Assembly (NCBI GenBank): GCA_009778375.1 | Contig: WRJW01000221.1 | Coordinates: forward strand, 1-28,869 | Direction: 5' to 3' | DNA: 28,869 nucleotides | DNA from: Bacteroidota bacterium | GTDB taxonomy: Bacteria > Bacteroidota > Bacteroidia > Bacteroidales > UBA932 | Part shown: piece after piece, positions 1 to 7,060 of the stretch | Position numbering within the stretch: the first letter of the stretch is position 1 | How the letters are laid out: each line of letters opens with the position of its first letter | Made by a program: the position numbers and the translations under genes | Notes under the pieces: model-generated | Seen by the model: the letters and a program-made list of their open reading frames with translations, nothing else | What the model was told of the DNA's origin: nothing | Databases searched by the model: none

Positions 1-20
1 GCCGGCAAACGACGCAACCG

Positions 21-37
21 GTGACCCCGGAGGGATT
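21..37 (-). repeat. 17-bp copy of the tRNA-Arg 3' end
   Basis: The 17 bases here are identical to positions 192-208, which cover the end of the T arm, the 3' acceptor strand and one base beyond the tRNA-Arg at 193-266. The copy has the same orientation and lies 171 bp downstream of the tRNA 3' end. Duplicated tRNA 3' ends are typical attachment-site scars of integrative elements. Another possibility is that it is part of a dispersed repeat that shares this sequence. No integrase gene is visible in the window. Confidence 0.6.
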
Positions 38-59
38 AGCGGGCTGCGCCCGCTGATCC
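33..59. repeat. GC-rich hairpin beside the tRNA-tail copy
   Basis: A 12-bp stem (GGATTAGCGGGC paired with GCCCGCTGATCC, one T-G wobble) closes a 3-base loop TGC. The stem overlaps the end of the 17-bp tRNA-tail copy. There is no T-run on either side, so it is not a standard terminator. It could be part of a REP-like or small mobile repeat. Confidence 0.6.
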
Positions 60-76
60 GCAGAAGGTGGGGGGTT

Positions 77-194
77 CACAGAACAATCCGTGGCGGCTAT
101 ACCGCCGCCCGGTAACAGGCAAGCGCCTGCGCTCGAATAAATTCGGAGCAGGCGCTTGCCTGTTACTTCCGCCTCCGGCGGGGATTGTCCTGTG
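77..194. repeat. Nested imperfect inverted repeat at the tRNA 3' end
   Basis: The inner arms are perfect 19-bp inverted copies (112-130 and 148-166), with a short extra stem CGAAT/ATTCG inside the loop. The outer arms, 77-89 (CACAGAACAATCC) and 182-194 (GGATTGTCCTGTG), are inverted copies with one mismatch. Between inner and outer arms each side carries its own small GC hairpin (GGCGG/CCGCC on the left, CCGCC/GGCGG on the right). The outer right arm overlaps the last two bases of the tRNA. The whole looks like a compact MITE-like or REP-type palindromic element. No coding sequence or T-run terminator is seen in it. Confidence 0.65.
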
Positions 195-266
195 ACCCCG
201 GAGGGATTCAAACCCCCGACTTTCAGAACCGGAATCTGACGTTCTATTCAGCTGAACTACGGGGCC
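193..266 (-). tRNA. tRNA-Arg (anticodon CCG)
   Basis: Read on the minus strand, the 74 bases fold as a complete cloverleaf. The 7-bp acceptor stem pairs GGCCCCG with CGGGGTC and is followed by discriminator A. The D stem is GTTC/GAAC. The anticodon stem TCAGA/TCTGA carries loop TTCCGGT, giving anticodon CCG, which reads CGG (Arg). The variable loop is five bases, and the T stem GGGGG/CCCTC has loop TTTGAAT. The CCA end is not encoded. A TACCTTTG box lies 10 bases upstream of the 5' end. A 17-bp copy of its 3' end lies at 21-37. Confidence 0.95.
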
Positions 267-276
267 GGATGGGGCG

Positions 277-284
277 CAAAGGTA
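277..284 (-). promoter_or_regulatory. Promoter -7 box for tRNA-Arg
   Basis: The minus strand reads TACCTTTG, a perfect match to the Bacteroidota -7 box TAnnTTTG, ten bases before the tRNA. No clear -33 TTTG element at the usual 19-base spacing was found. It is divergent from the fabD -7 box at 306-313. Confidence 0.65.
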
Positions 285-305
285 TAACAAATTATGGAAA
301 TGTGC

Positions 306-313
306 TATCTTTG
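306..313 (+). promoter_or_regulatory. Promoter -7 box for fabD
   Basis: TATCTTTG matches TAnnTTTG and lies 39 bases before the fabD ATG. The -33 element is not obvious. The tRNA-Arg -7 box faces the other way 21 bases to the left. Confidence 0.55.
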
Positions 314-352
314 TCACCTTGATTTGAATAAATAATTAAATATCAATTTATA

Positions 353-1204
353 ATGATTGCCTACGTTTTCCCCGGGCAGGGGGCCCAGTTCAGCGGAATG
401 GGTAAAGAGTTGTACGACCAAAGCCCGTTGGCTAAAGAACTTTTTACTCAGGCCAATGAGATTTTACAATTCGCGATTACCGACCTCATGTTTGAGGGGA
501 CGGCAGAAGATTTAAAGCAAACTAAGGTGACGCAGCCTGCCATATTTTTGCATTCGGTAATTTTGGCAGCCTGTACGCCCGATTTTGCTCCGGACATGGT
601 GGCCGGACACTCTTTGGGAGAATTTTCGGCCTTGGTAGCGGCACGGGCTTTATCTTTTGATCAGGGGTTACGTTTGGTGACGGCACGGGCTCAAGCTATG
701 CAAAAAGCCTGTGAAGTACAACCCTCTACCATGGCTGCGGTTATGGGGTTGACCGACAAAGAGGTAGAAGAGATTTGCGCTTCTGTTACGGGCGTAGTGG
801 TACCGGCTAATTATAATTGTCCGGGGCAGTTGGTTATTTCCGGCGCCGTGGATGCCGTAGAGCAGGCTTGCGTGGCATTAAAAGCGGCAGGAGCCAAAAG
901 GGCGCTCCCCTTGCCGGTAGGCGGGGCCTTTCACTCGCCCCTTATGGAGCCTGCCCGTCAGGAATTGGCTCTGGCCATTCAACAAGCGACCATCCAAACG
1001 CCCGTCTGCCCCATATACCAAAATGTAGATGCCAAACCCCAAACCGATCCCCACATCATCAAGCAAAACTTATTGATGCAGTTAACTTCGCCGGTACGCT
1101 GGACGCAGACCGTACAGAATATGGCAACAGATGGAGCCGTAGAATTTATTGAGTTAGGCCCCGGAAATGTGTTACAAGGCCTTATCCGCAAAATAATTTT
1201 GTAA
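353..1204 (+). CDS. fabD: Malonyl-CoA:ACP transacylase FabD
   Basis: FabD transfers malonyl groups from CoA to acyl carrier protein, supplying two-carbon units for fatty-acid synthesis in the cytoplasm. The 283-residue protein begins MIAYVFPGQGAQ, the usual N-terminal oxyanion motif. It has the nucleophile elbow GHSLG (Ser87), a conserved arginine in the TARAQAMQ segment (Arg112) expected to bind the malonyl carboxylate, and the catalytic histidine in GAFHSPLME (His194). The length is a little below the usual 290-310. The stop codon is followed after two bases by the ATG of the next gene, so the two are probably co-transcribed. The upstream -7 box at 306-313 fits a short leader. No oddities were seen in the catalytic residues. 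Confidence 0.96.
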   Translation: MIAYVFPGQGAQFSGMGKELYDQSPLAKELFTQANEILQFAITDLMFEGTAEDLKQTKVTQPAIFLHSVILAACTPDFAPDMVAGHSLGEFSALVAARALSFDQGLRLVTARAQAMQKACEVQPSTMAAVMGLTDKEVEEICASVTGVVVPANYNCPGQLVISGAVDAVEQACVALKAAGAKRALPLPVGGAFHSPLMEPARQELALAIQQATIQTPVCPIYQNVDAKPQTDPHIIKQNLLMQLTSPVRWTQTVQNMATDGAVEFIELGPGNVLQGLIRKIIL

Positions 1205-1206
1205 TC

Positions 1207-2247
1207 ATGCATCGAATTTCCACCCTCCTTTTAATACTCCTTTCCGGATCAATAACCGCCTTTGCTCAGGATACCATACAGGTAGTAGCCGTAGGCGATA
1301 TGATGTTGGGCACGATTTATCCCAATGGCGAACACCTGCCGCCCAACAACGATTGCAGCGCGTCGTTCAGCAGGGTAAAAGGCTATTTTGCACATGCCGA
1401 CGTAGTTTTTGGAAACTTGGAAGGGGCCATGACCGACTCCAAAGAGGGGGCCAAAAGGTGCAACGATCCCTCGGTGTGTTATGTATTTGGCATGCCCACC
1501 AAATTTGTAAGCTGTTTTGTGGAGGCAGGATTTAACCTCCTGAGCGTAGCCAATAACCATAGCGGAGACTTTGGAGAACAGGGGCGTGCTTCTACCGCCA
1601 AAACGCTGCAAAACGCCGGTATCCACTATGCCGGATGGCTGAGTTGCCCTACGGCAGAATTTGTTAAGAATGGTATACGCTACGGCTTTTGCGCCTTTGC
1701 CCCCAATTCGGGTACGGCGGATGTGCGGAATATTCCAGCAGCGCAGGAGATGGTACAGGCCTTAAAGGAGCGTTGCGATATAGTTATGGTCTCTTTCCAT
1801 GCAGGAGCAGAAGGTCGTGATCATCAGCATGTAACACGCAAAACCGAGACGTTTGTGGGCGAAAACCGCGGCAACGTGTACGAGTTTGCCCATAAAATGA
1901 TTGACGCAGGCGCCGACATCCTATTAGGCCATGGTCCCCACGTTACCAGAGCCGTAGAGGTGTACAAAAACCGTTTTATTGCCTATAGTATGGGAAATTT
2001 CAGCACCTACCGCCGCGTGAACGTAGAAGGGGTCAATGGTCTGGCGCCCATCTTCCGCATCTTTACCGCAAAGGACGGGTCCTTTATCAAGGCGCAGATT
2101 ACCCCTACCTTGCAAACCTTGGCCGACCGCACGCCCCGTTACGACCCCGATGCCCGCGTTATTTCTGTAATTCAAAACCTTACCCGTACAGATTTTCCCG
2201 AATTAAACATCCGCATCAGTAACGACGGATGGATCACCATGCCGTAG
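1207..2247 (+). CDS. CapA/PGA-cap family secreted metallophosphatase-like protein
   Basis: This 346-residue protein has an N-terminal signal peptide (hydrophobic residues 5-20 ending AFAQ) and is likely periplasmic or exported. The mature part fits the PGA_cap (CapA) family with a calcineurin-like phosphoesterase fold: VGDMMLG (Asp31), GNLEG (residues 69-73), a VANNHSGDFG segment near 114-123, VSFHAGAE, and a late LLGHGPHVTR followed by YSMGNF. Family members include the poly-gamma-glutamate capsule protein CapA, but most bacterial copies have no proven substrate. No capB or capC homologue lies nearby, so a capsule role is not supported here. It starts two bases after fabD and probably shares its transcript. 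Confidence 0.85.
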   Translation: MHRISTLLLILLSGSITAFAQDTIQVVAVGDMMLGTIYPNGEHLPPNNDCSASFSRVKGYFAHADVVFGNLEGAMTDSKEGAKRCNDPSVCYVFGMPTKFVSCFVEAGFNLLSVANNHSGDFGEQGRASTAKTLQNAGIHYAGWLSCPTAEFVKNGIRYGFCAFAPNSGTADVRNIPAAQEMVQALKERCDIVMVSFHAGAEGRDHQHVTRKTETFVGENRGNVYEFAHKMIDAGADILLGHGPHVTRAVEVYKNRFIAYSMGNFSTYRRVNVEGVNGLAPIFRIFTAKDGSFIKAQITPTLQTLADRTPRYDPDARVISVIQNLTRTDFPELNIRISNDGWITMP

Positions 2248-2270
2248 GAAAACAATAAAGAACACGTTTG

Positions 2271-2300
2271 TTGAAATGTAATTATTTATTCCTATATTTG
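2271..2300 (+). promoter_or_regulatory. Complete promoter for the phosphotransferase gene
   Basis: A TTG at 2271-2273 (preceded by G) is separated by exactly 19 bases from TATATTTG at 2293-2300. This matches the Bacteroidota consensus TTTG-N19-TAnnTTTG. Transcription would begin near 2307, which argues for the ATG at 2318 rather than the TTG at 2309 as the start codon. Confidence 0.75.
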
Positions 2301-2317
2301 GGGGATTTTTGAACCGT

Positions 2318-3412
2318 ATGGAAAAAACAGAGTTTATTGTCCGGCAATTCCGGTTGCCGGAGGTGCCCGTGTCCATTGCTCCTTTGGGAGAGGGGTTTAT
2401 TAATGATACCTATATAGTTAATACCCAAAGCGCCCTAAAATACGTACTTCAACGCAAAAACCACCACATTTTTCAAAACATTCCCGGATTGGTCAATAAT
2501 ATATGCAAGGTGACCGATCATATCCGCAATAAGGCAACATCGGCGGGCAGAGACCCCGAACGCAGTACGATCAGGCTCTACCCTGCCCACGACGGAAAAT
2601 TTTATTATGTAGACGATGAAGAGTCGTATTGGGTGTGTATGTATTATATTCCAGATACCCGATGTTTTGACACTGCCTCCACCCCCGCCCTTGCATACGC
2701 AGGAGGGGTGGGCATCGGTTTTTTTCAGGAGCAGTTGGCCGATTTTACCGAGGAGTTGGCCGAAGTGCTCCCCGGTTTTCACGATATTCGTTACCGTTTT
2801 GCCCAATGGGACGCTGCGCTAAAGAGCGATCGGGCGGGGCGTAAAAAAGAGTTGGGGCGCGAAATCGAATGGGTGGACCAACACCGGCAAGAGATGCTTG
2901 ATTTTAAGATGCTGCTCGAAAATAAAACCATTCCGCCCCGAATCAGCCACAACGACACCAAGATTTCCAACATTCTCTTTGACCGAGACGGATCGGTACT
3001 CTGCGCGATTGACTTGGACACTTTAATGAAGAGCTCTGTTTTATACGACTTTGGCGACGCCATCCGTTCTTATACCAATACGGCGGCAGAAGATGAGGCC
3101 AAAACAGAAAAAGTCTCCATGGAACCGACTTTTTTTCGAGAATATACCCGAGGCTACCTCTCCTACGCCCACCGCTTTTTAACAGATCCCGAGGTGCAAT
3201 GGTTGGCCTTTGCCCCCCAATACATCACGTATGAACAGGTGCTTCGCTTTTTGATGGATTATATAGACGGAGATACTTATTATAAAATCCGTTATCCCAC
3301 GCACAATTTAGTACGTACACATGCCCAGTACGCTCTTTTTCAAAGTATGGAGCGGGCTTATCCAACGATGCAGGCAACCGTATCGGAAATTTATTTACCT
3401 TTGCGGCCTTAA
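2318..3412 (+). CDS. APH-family phosphotransferase, N-acetylhexosamine kinase-like
   Basis: A 364-residue cytoplasmic kinase of the aminoglycoside phosphotransferase (APH/choline kinase) fold. The N lobe holds EGFINDTYIV and KYVLQRKN. The catalytic loop is SHNDTKISNILF (His211, Asp213) and the metal-binding motif is AIDLDT (Asp232, Asp234). Similar Bacteroides proteins were once annotated as mucin-desulfating sulfatase MdsC but look like NahK-type N-acetylhexosamine 1-kinases. The substrate is therefore probably an N-acetylated sugar, although this is inference from family resemblance. I place the start at ATG 2318. An upstream in-frame TTG at 2309 is disfavoured because it would nearly coincide with the predicted transcription start. 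Its end carries the nifJ -7 box. Confidence 0.8.
   Translation: MEKTEFIVRQFRLPEVPVSIAPLGEGFINDTYIVNTQSALKYVLQRKNHHIFQNIPGLVNNICKVTDHIRNKATSAGRDPERSTIRLYPAHDGKFYYVDDEESYWVCMYYIPDTRCFDTASTPALAYAGGVGIGFFQEQLADFTEELAEVLPGFHDIRYRFAQWDAALKSDRAGRKKELGREIEWVDQHRQEMLDFKMLLENKTIPPRISHNDTKISNILFDRDGSVLCAIDLDTLMKSSVLYDFGDAIRSYTNTAAEDEAKTEKVSMEPTFFREYTRGYLSYAHRFLTDPEVQWLAFAPQYITYEQVLRFLMDYIDGDTYYKIRYPTHNLVRTHAQYALFQSMERAYPTMQATVSEIYLPLRP
3396..3403 (+). promoter_or_regulatory. Promoter -7 box for nifJ
   Basis: TACCTTTG matches TAnnTTTG and sits inside the last codons of the upstream kinase gene, 43 bases before the nifJ ATG at 3447. No convincing -33 element was found. Confidence 0.55.
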
Positions 3413-3446
3413 AGAAAAATCTATTATATCACAAAATATTACCATA

Positions 3447-6400
3447 ATGGCTAAAGAAAAACAATTCATTACCTGCGACGGCAATTACGCCGCTGCCCAC
3501 GTTGCCTACCTGTTTAGTGAGGTGGCGGCAATCTATCCCATCACCCCTTCCTCTACCATGGCAGAATATGTAGACGAATGGGCCGCCTACGGCAAAAAAA
3601 ATCTTTTTGGAGAAACCGTTAAAGTGGTCGAAATGCAAAGCGAAGGCGGAGCCGCCGGAGCCGTTCACGGCTCGTTACAGGCCGGCGCGCTGACCACCAC
3701 CTTTACCGCCTCCCAGGGACTTTTGCTGATGATTCCCAATATGTACAAAATCTCCGGAGAATTGTTGCCGGCCGTGTTCCATGTATCGGCACGCTCGTTA
3801 GCCGCTCAGGCCCTCTCCATTTTTGGCGACCATTCGGACGTAATGGCCACCCGTCAAACAGGCTTTGCCCTCTTAGCTTCCGGCGGGGTTCAGGAAGTAA
3901 TGGACATGGGCGCAGTCGCCCATTTGGCCTCCCTCAAATCGCGGGTGCCTTTTCTCCACTTCTTTGACGGATTCCGCACCTCGCACGAAGTCCAAAAAAT
4001 CGAAATGATCGATTCGGACGCCTTAAAAGCCATGATCAGCGACAAGGCTTTAGCCGCCTTCCGCAACAACGCTCTTAATCCCAACAAACCTTTGGTACGG
4101 GGCACCGCCCAAAATCCGGATGTATACTTTCAGGCCAGAGAAGCAGCCAATCCTTTCTACGACGCCGTTCCCGACATTGTAGCCCGTTATATGGGAGAAA
4201 TCAGCGAATTGGTGGGTCGTTCCTACCTGCCGTTCAACTATTATGGAGACCCAAAGGCCGAACATGTAGTGATTGCCATGGGCTCTGTATGCGATACGAT
4301 TAAAGAAACAGTTGACTACCTCAACCAGCAAGGAGAAAAAACCGGCGTTATTATCGTTCGGCTTTATCGTCCCTTCTCTGCCAAATACTTCCTGCGCGTG
4401 TTGCCCAAGACGGTAAAACGCATCGCCGTATTAGACCGCACCAAAGAACCGGGCGCTTTTGGAGAACCCCTCTATACAGACATAAAGGCCCTCTTTTGCG
4501 ATCAGCCCGACGCCCCTGTCATTGTAGGAGGTCGCTACGGACTTTCGTCCAAAGATACCACCCCCGCTCAAATGATATCGGTTTTTGAAAACCTCAAGTA
4601 CAAAGAGCCTAAAAACGGATTTTCCGTAGGTATTATCGACGACGTCAGTTTTAAATCGCTTCCCCTCAAAGAGGAGATCAGTCTGGCCAAATCCGGTACC
4701 AACGAGAGTAAATTCTACGGTTTGGGATCGGACGGCACCGTAGGCGCCAATAAAAACACCATCAAAATTATAGGGGAAACTACCCCCAAATATTGTCAGG
4801 CCTATTTTCAGTACGACTCCAAAAAGTCGGGCGGTTTTACCTGTTCCCACCTGAGGTTTGGAGATCAGCCCATTCATTCTCCCTATTTAGTAAACACCCC
4901 CGATTTTGTGGCCTGTCACGTGCCTTCCTATCTGCGTAAATACGATGTCCTCAAGGGGATTAAAAAGAATGGCACCTTTCTGTTCAACAGTTTGTGGGAC
5001 GAAGAGGAGACCAAAAAGCGACTTCCCGACTTTATCAAACGTAAACTGGCAGAAAAAAATATCAACTTCTACATCATCAACGCCACCCAAATTGCCGAAG
5101 AATTGGGTTTAGGCAACCGCACCAATACCATTTTGCAATCGGCTTTCTTTAAAATCGCCAACGTGATTCCATACGACGAAGCGGTGGTACAGATGAAAAA
5201 ATTCATCGACAAGAGTTACGGATCCAAAGGCGACGAGGTTCTCCAAATGAACTACGCTGCCGTAGACAGGGGTGCCGATGTCCTCAAAGTGGAAGTTCCC
5301 GCCGAATGGAAAAATTGTTCCGGAAAATTCGAGGCCGACACCCACAACCGTTTGGCTCCTGAGTGGGTAAAACACGTTGCCGATGTAGTCAACGCCCAAA
5401 ACGGAGACGATTTGCCTGTAAGCGTATTTTCGGGTATGGAAGACGGCGCCATGCCCGTCGGCACCTCTGCCTACGAAAAACGCGGTATTGCCGTAAACAT
5501 TCCCGAATGGGTACCCCAAAACTGTATCCAATGCAACCAGTGCTCCTACGTATGCCCTCATGCCGCCATTCGTCCTTACCTGATGACGGCCGAAGAGGCT
5601 GCCAAAGCGCCGGCTTCCATCAAAAAGATACCGGGCAACGGACCCTTTAAAGAGTATTCCTTTACCATGCAAATCAGCCCCTTAGACTGTACCGGTTGCG
5701 GAAATTGCGCCGATGTTTGCCCTTCCAAAAACAAAGCCTTGGTACTGAACACGCTCGAATCGCAACTGCCCGAGCAGGCTCATTTTGATTATCTGCATAA
5801 TTATGTGGGCTACAAAGATTCGGTGCAACCCAAAGAGCAAAACCTCAAGAACAGTCAGTTTGCCCAACCTTTGTTTGAGTTCTCCGGCGCTTGTACCGGA
5901 TGCGGAGAAACGCCTTATATCAAAGTGATTACCCAACTATTCGGAGACCGGATGATGATCTCCAACGCCACCGGATGTACCTCTATTTACAGCGGCTCTT
6001 TCCCCTCGGCCCCCTATTGTACCGATAAATGCGGCAGGGGCCCGGCCTGGGCAAACTCCCTCTTTGAAGACAATGCCGAATATGGATTGGGGATGAGGTT
6101 GGGGGTAGAGCGCGTCCGCGACCGCGTTGCCCTCCTCATGACTCAGGGATTGGAATGCGACTGTTGTTCTGCCGAACTCAAAGCCCTTTTTGCCCAATGG
6201 ATCAGCCAGCGCAACGATGCCTCCGCCACCCGCACATTGGCCGACAAGATGATTCCGATGATTGCCGCGTGCAAATGCGATATCTGTACCGAACTCACGG
6301 TATTAAAAGATTATCTTACTGTTCGTTCCCAATGGATTATTGGAGGAGACGGCTGGGCCTACGATATTGGATACGGAGGATTGGACCATGTATTGGCTTC

Positions 6401-6974
6401 TGGAGAAAACGTAAATGTATTGGTAGTAGACACCGAGGTATACTCCAACACCGGAGGACAATCCTCTAAATCTACCCCCGCAGGGGCTGTGGCCAAATTT
6501 GCCACCTCCGGAAAACGGATTCGTAAAAAAGATTTGGGCATGATGGCCTTAAGCTACGGCTATGTATACGTAGCCCAAGTTGCCATGGGCGCTTCTCAAA
6601 CCCAATTCTTTAACGCCATTAAAGAGGCCGAGGCCTACGACGGGCCTTCGATCATTATTGCCTACGCTCCCTGTATCAACCACGGACTCAAGAACGGCAT
6701 GGGCGCTACCCAAAGAGAAGAAAAATTGGCGGTAGAATGTGGGTACTGGCACCTGTATCGCTACAATCCTCTGTTGGAAGCCCAGGGTAAGAACCCCTTT
6801 ATCCTTGACAGCAAAGAGCCCGACTGGAGTAAGTTTCAGGATTTCCTCAAAGGAGAAGTGCGCTACGCATCGCTCATTCAAAGTTTCCCCGATGCTGCCA
6901 AAGAACTCTTTGCCAAAACTCAGGAGTTTGCTACATGGCGGTACAATACTTATAAGCGTCAGGCAGGAATCTAA
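3447..6974 (+). CDS. nifJ: Pyruvate:ferredoxin (flavodoxin) oxidoreductase
   Basis: PFOR oxidises pyruvate and CoA to acetyl-CoA and CO2, passing electrons to ferredoxin. It is a central step in anaerobic metabolism and acts in the cytoplasm. The 1175-residue protein is the full-length fused form of about 1170-1190 residues. The N-terminal pyrimidine-binding domain has AIYPITPSSTMAE. Two 4Fe-4S motifs are C693xxCxxCxxxC703 and C748xxCxxCxxxC758. An additional cluster cysteine pair lies in ACTGCGETP. The thiamine diphosphate motif starts GDG at 967-969 and ends in SNTGG. The frame is open further upstream, to 3321, but the family N-terminus starts at MAKEKQFITCDGN, so I use ATG 3447. It has its own -7 box at 3396 and ends at a strong terminator. 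Confidence 0.97.
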   Translation: MAKEKQFITCDGNYAAAHVAYLFSEVAAIYPITPSSTMAEYVDEWAAYGKKNLFGETVKVVEMQSEGGAAGAVHGSLQAGALTTTFTASQGLLLMIPNMYKISGELLPAVFHVSARSLAAQALSIFGDHSDVMATRQTGFALLASGGVQEVMDMGAVAHLASLKSRVPFLHFFDGFRTSHEVQKIEMIDSDALKAMISDKALAAFRNNALNPNKPLVRGTAQNPDVYFQAREAANPFYDAVPDIVARYMGEISELVGRSYLPFNYYGDPKAEHVVIAMGSVCDTIKETVDYLNQQGEKTGVIIVRLYRPFSAKYFLRVLPKTVKRIAVLDRTKEPGAFGEPLYTDIKALFCDQPDAPVIVGGRYGLSSKDTTPAQMISVFENLKYKEPKNGFSVGIIDDVSFKSLPLKEEISLAKSGTNESKFYGLGSDGTVGANKNTIKIIGETTPKYCQAYFQYDSKKSGGFTCSHLRFGDQPIHSPYLVNTPDFVACHVPSYLRKYDVLKGIKKNGTFLFNSLWDEEETKKRLPDFIKRKLAEKNINFYIINATQIAEELGLGNRTNTILQSAFFKIANVIPYDEAVVQMKKFIDKSYGSKGDEVLQMNYAAVDRGADVLKVEVPAEWKNCSGKFEADTHNRLAPEWVKHVADVVNAQNGDDLPVSVFSGMEDGAMPVGTSAYEKRGIAVNIPEWVPQNCIQCNQCSYVCPHAAIRPYLMTAEEAAKAPASIKKIPGNGPFKEYSFTMQISPLDCTGCGNCADVCPSKNKALVLNTLESQLPEQAHFDYLHNYVGYKDSVQPKEQNLKNSQFAQPLFEFSGACTGCGETPYIKVITQLFGDRMMISNATGCTSIYSGSFPSAPYCTDKCGRGPAWANSLFEDNAEYGLGMRLGVERVRDRVALLMTQGLECDCCSAELKALFAQWISQRNDASATRTLADKMIPMIAACKCDICTELTVLKDYLTVRSQWIIGGDGWAYDIGYGGLDHVLASGENVNVLVVDTEVYSNTGGQSSKSTPAGAVAKFATSGKRIRKKDLGMMALSYGYVYVAQVAMGASQTQFFNAIKEAEAYDGPSIIIAYAPCINHGLKNGMGATQREEKLAVECGYWHLYRYNPLLEAQGKNPFILDSKEPDWSKFQDFLKGEVRYASLIQSFPDAAKELFAKTQEFATWRYNTYKRQAGI

Positions 6975-6977
6975 AAG

Positions 6978-7008
6978 AAAATGCGCCGGATTTTTCCGGC
7001 GCATTTTT
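6978..7008 (+). terminator. Intrinsic terminator after nifJ
   Basis: A perfect 13-bp stem (6978-6990 with 6995-7007, core ATGCGCCGGA/TCCGGCGCAT) with a TTTT loop is followed directly by T residues. It starts four bases after the nifJ stop codon and separates nifJ from the peptidase gene. Confidence 0.9.
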
Positions 7009-7023
7009 GTTTTAAAAAATGCT

Positions 7024-7031
7024 TATTTTTG
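7024..7031 (+). promoter_or_regulatory. Promoter -7 box for the S9 peptidase and probably the regulator
   Basis: TATTTTTG matches TAnnTTTG, 29 bases before the peptidase ATG at 7061 and just after the nifJ terminator. It is the only promoter-like box I see before the regulator at 9129, so it may drive both genes. Confidence 0.55.
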
Positions 7032-7060
7032 TAGCGATTGACTACTTATCTTTATTCCTC

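Noticed and set aside
36..317. 93-codon open frame on the minus strand across the tRNA and palindromes
   Set aside because: It reads through the tRNA-Arg and the inverted repeats, and its sequence resembles no protein. The typical tRNA read-through segment GFESLRGH-like is visible, so it is an artefact of RNA and repeat DNA.
2675..2720. C-rich and G-rich complementary stretches (CCACCCC and GGGGTGG) inside the kinase gene
   Set aside because: A 7-bp stem with a long loop inside a continuous coding frame, with no T-run. Not a convincing terminator or regulatory hairpin.
3321..3446. N-terminal extension of nifJ
   Set aside because: The open frame overlaps the end of the kinase gene, and PFOR proteins start at the MAKEKQF segment. 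The -7 box at 3396 would also place this part outside the transcript.
5109..5672. Long minus-strand open frame (187 codons) inside nifJ
   Set aside because: It is fully contained in the PFOR gene opposite a well-conserved region with cluster cysteines. It has no promoter box and reflects codon bias of the real gene.
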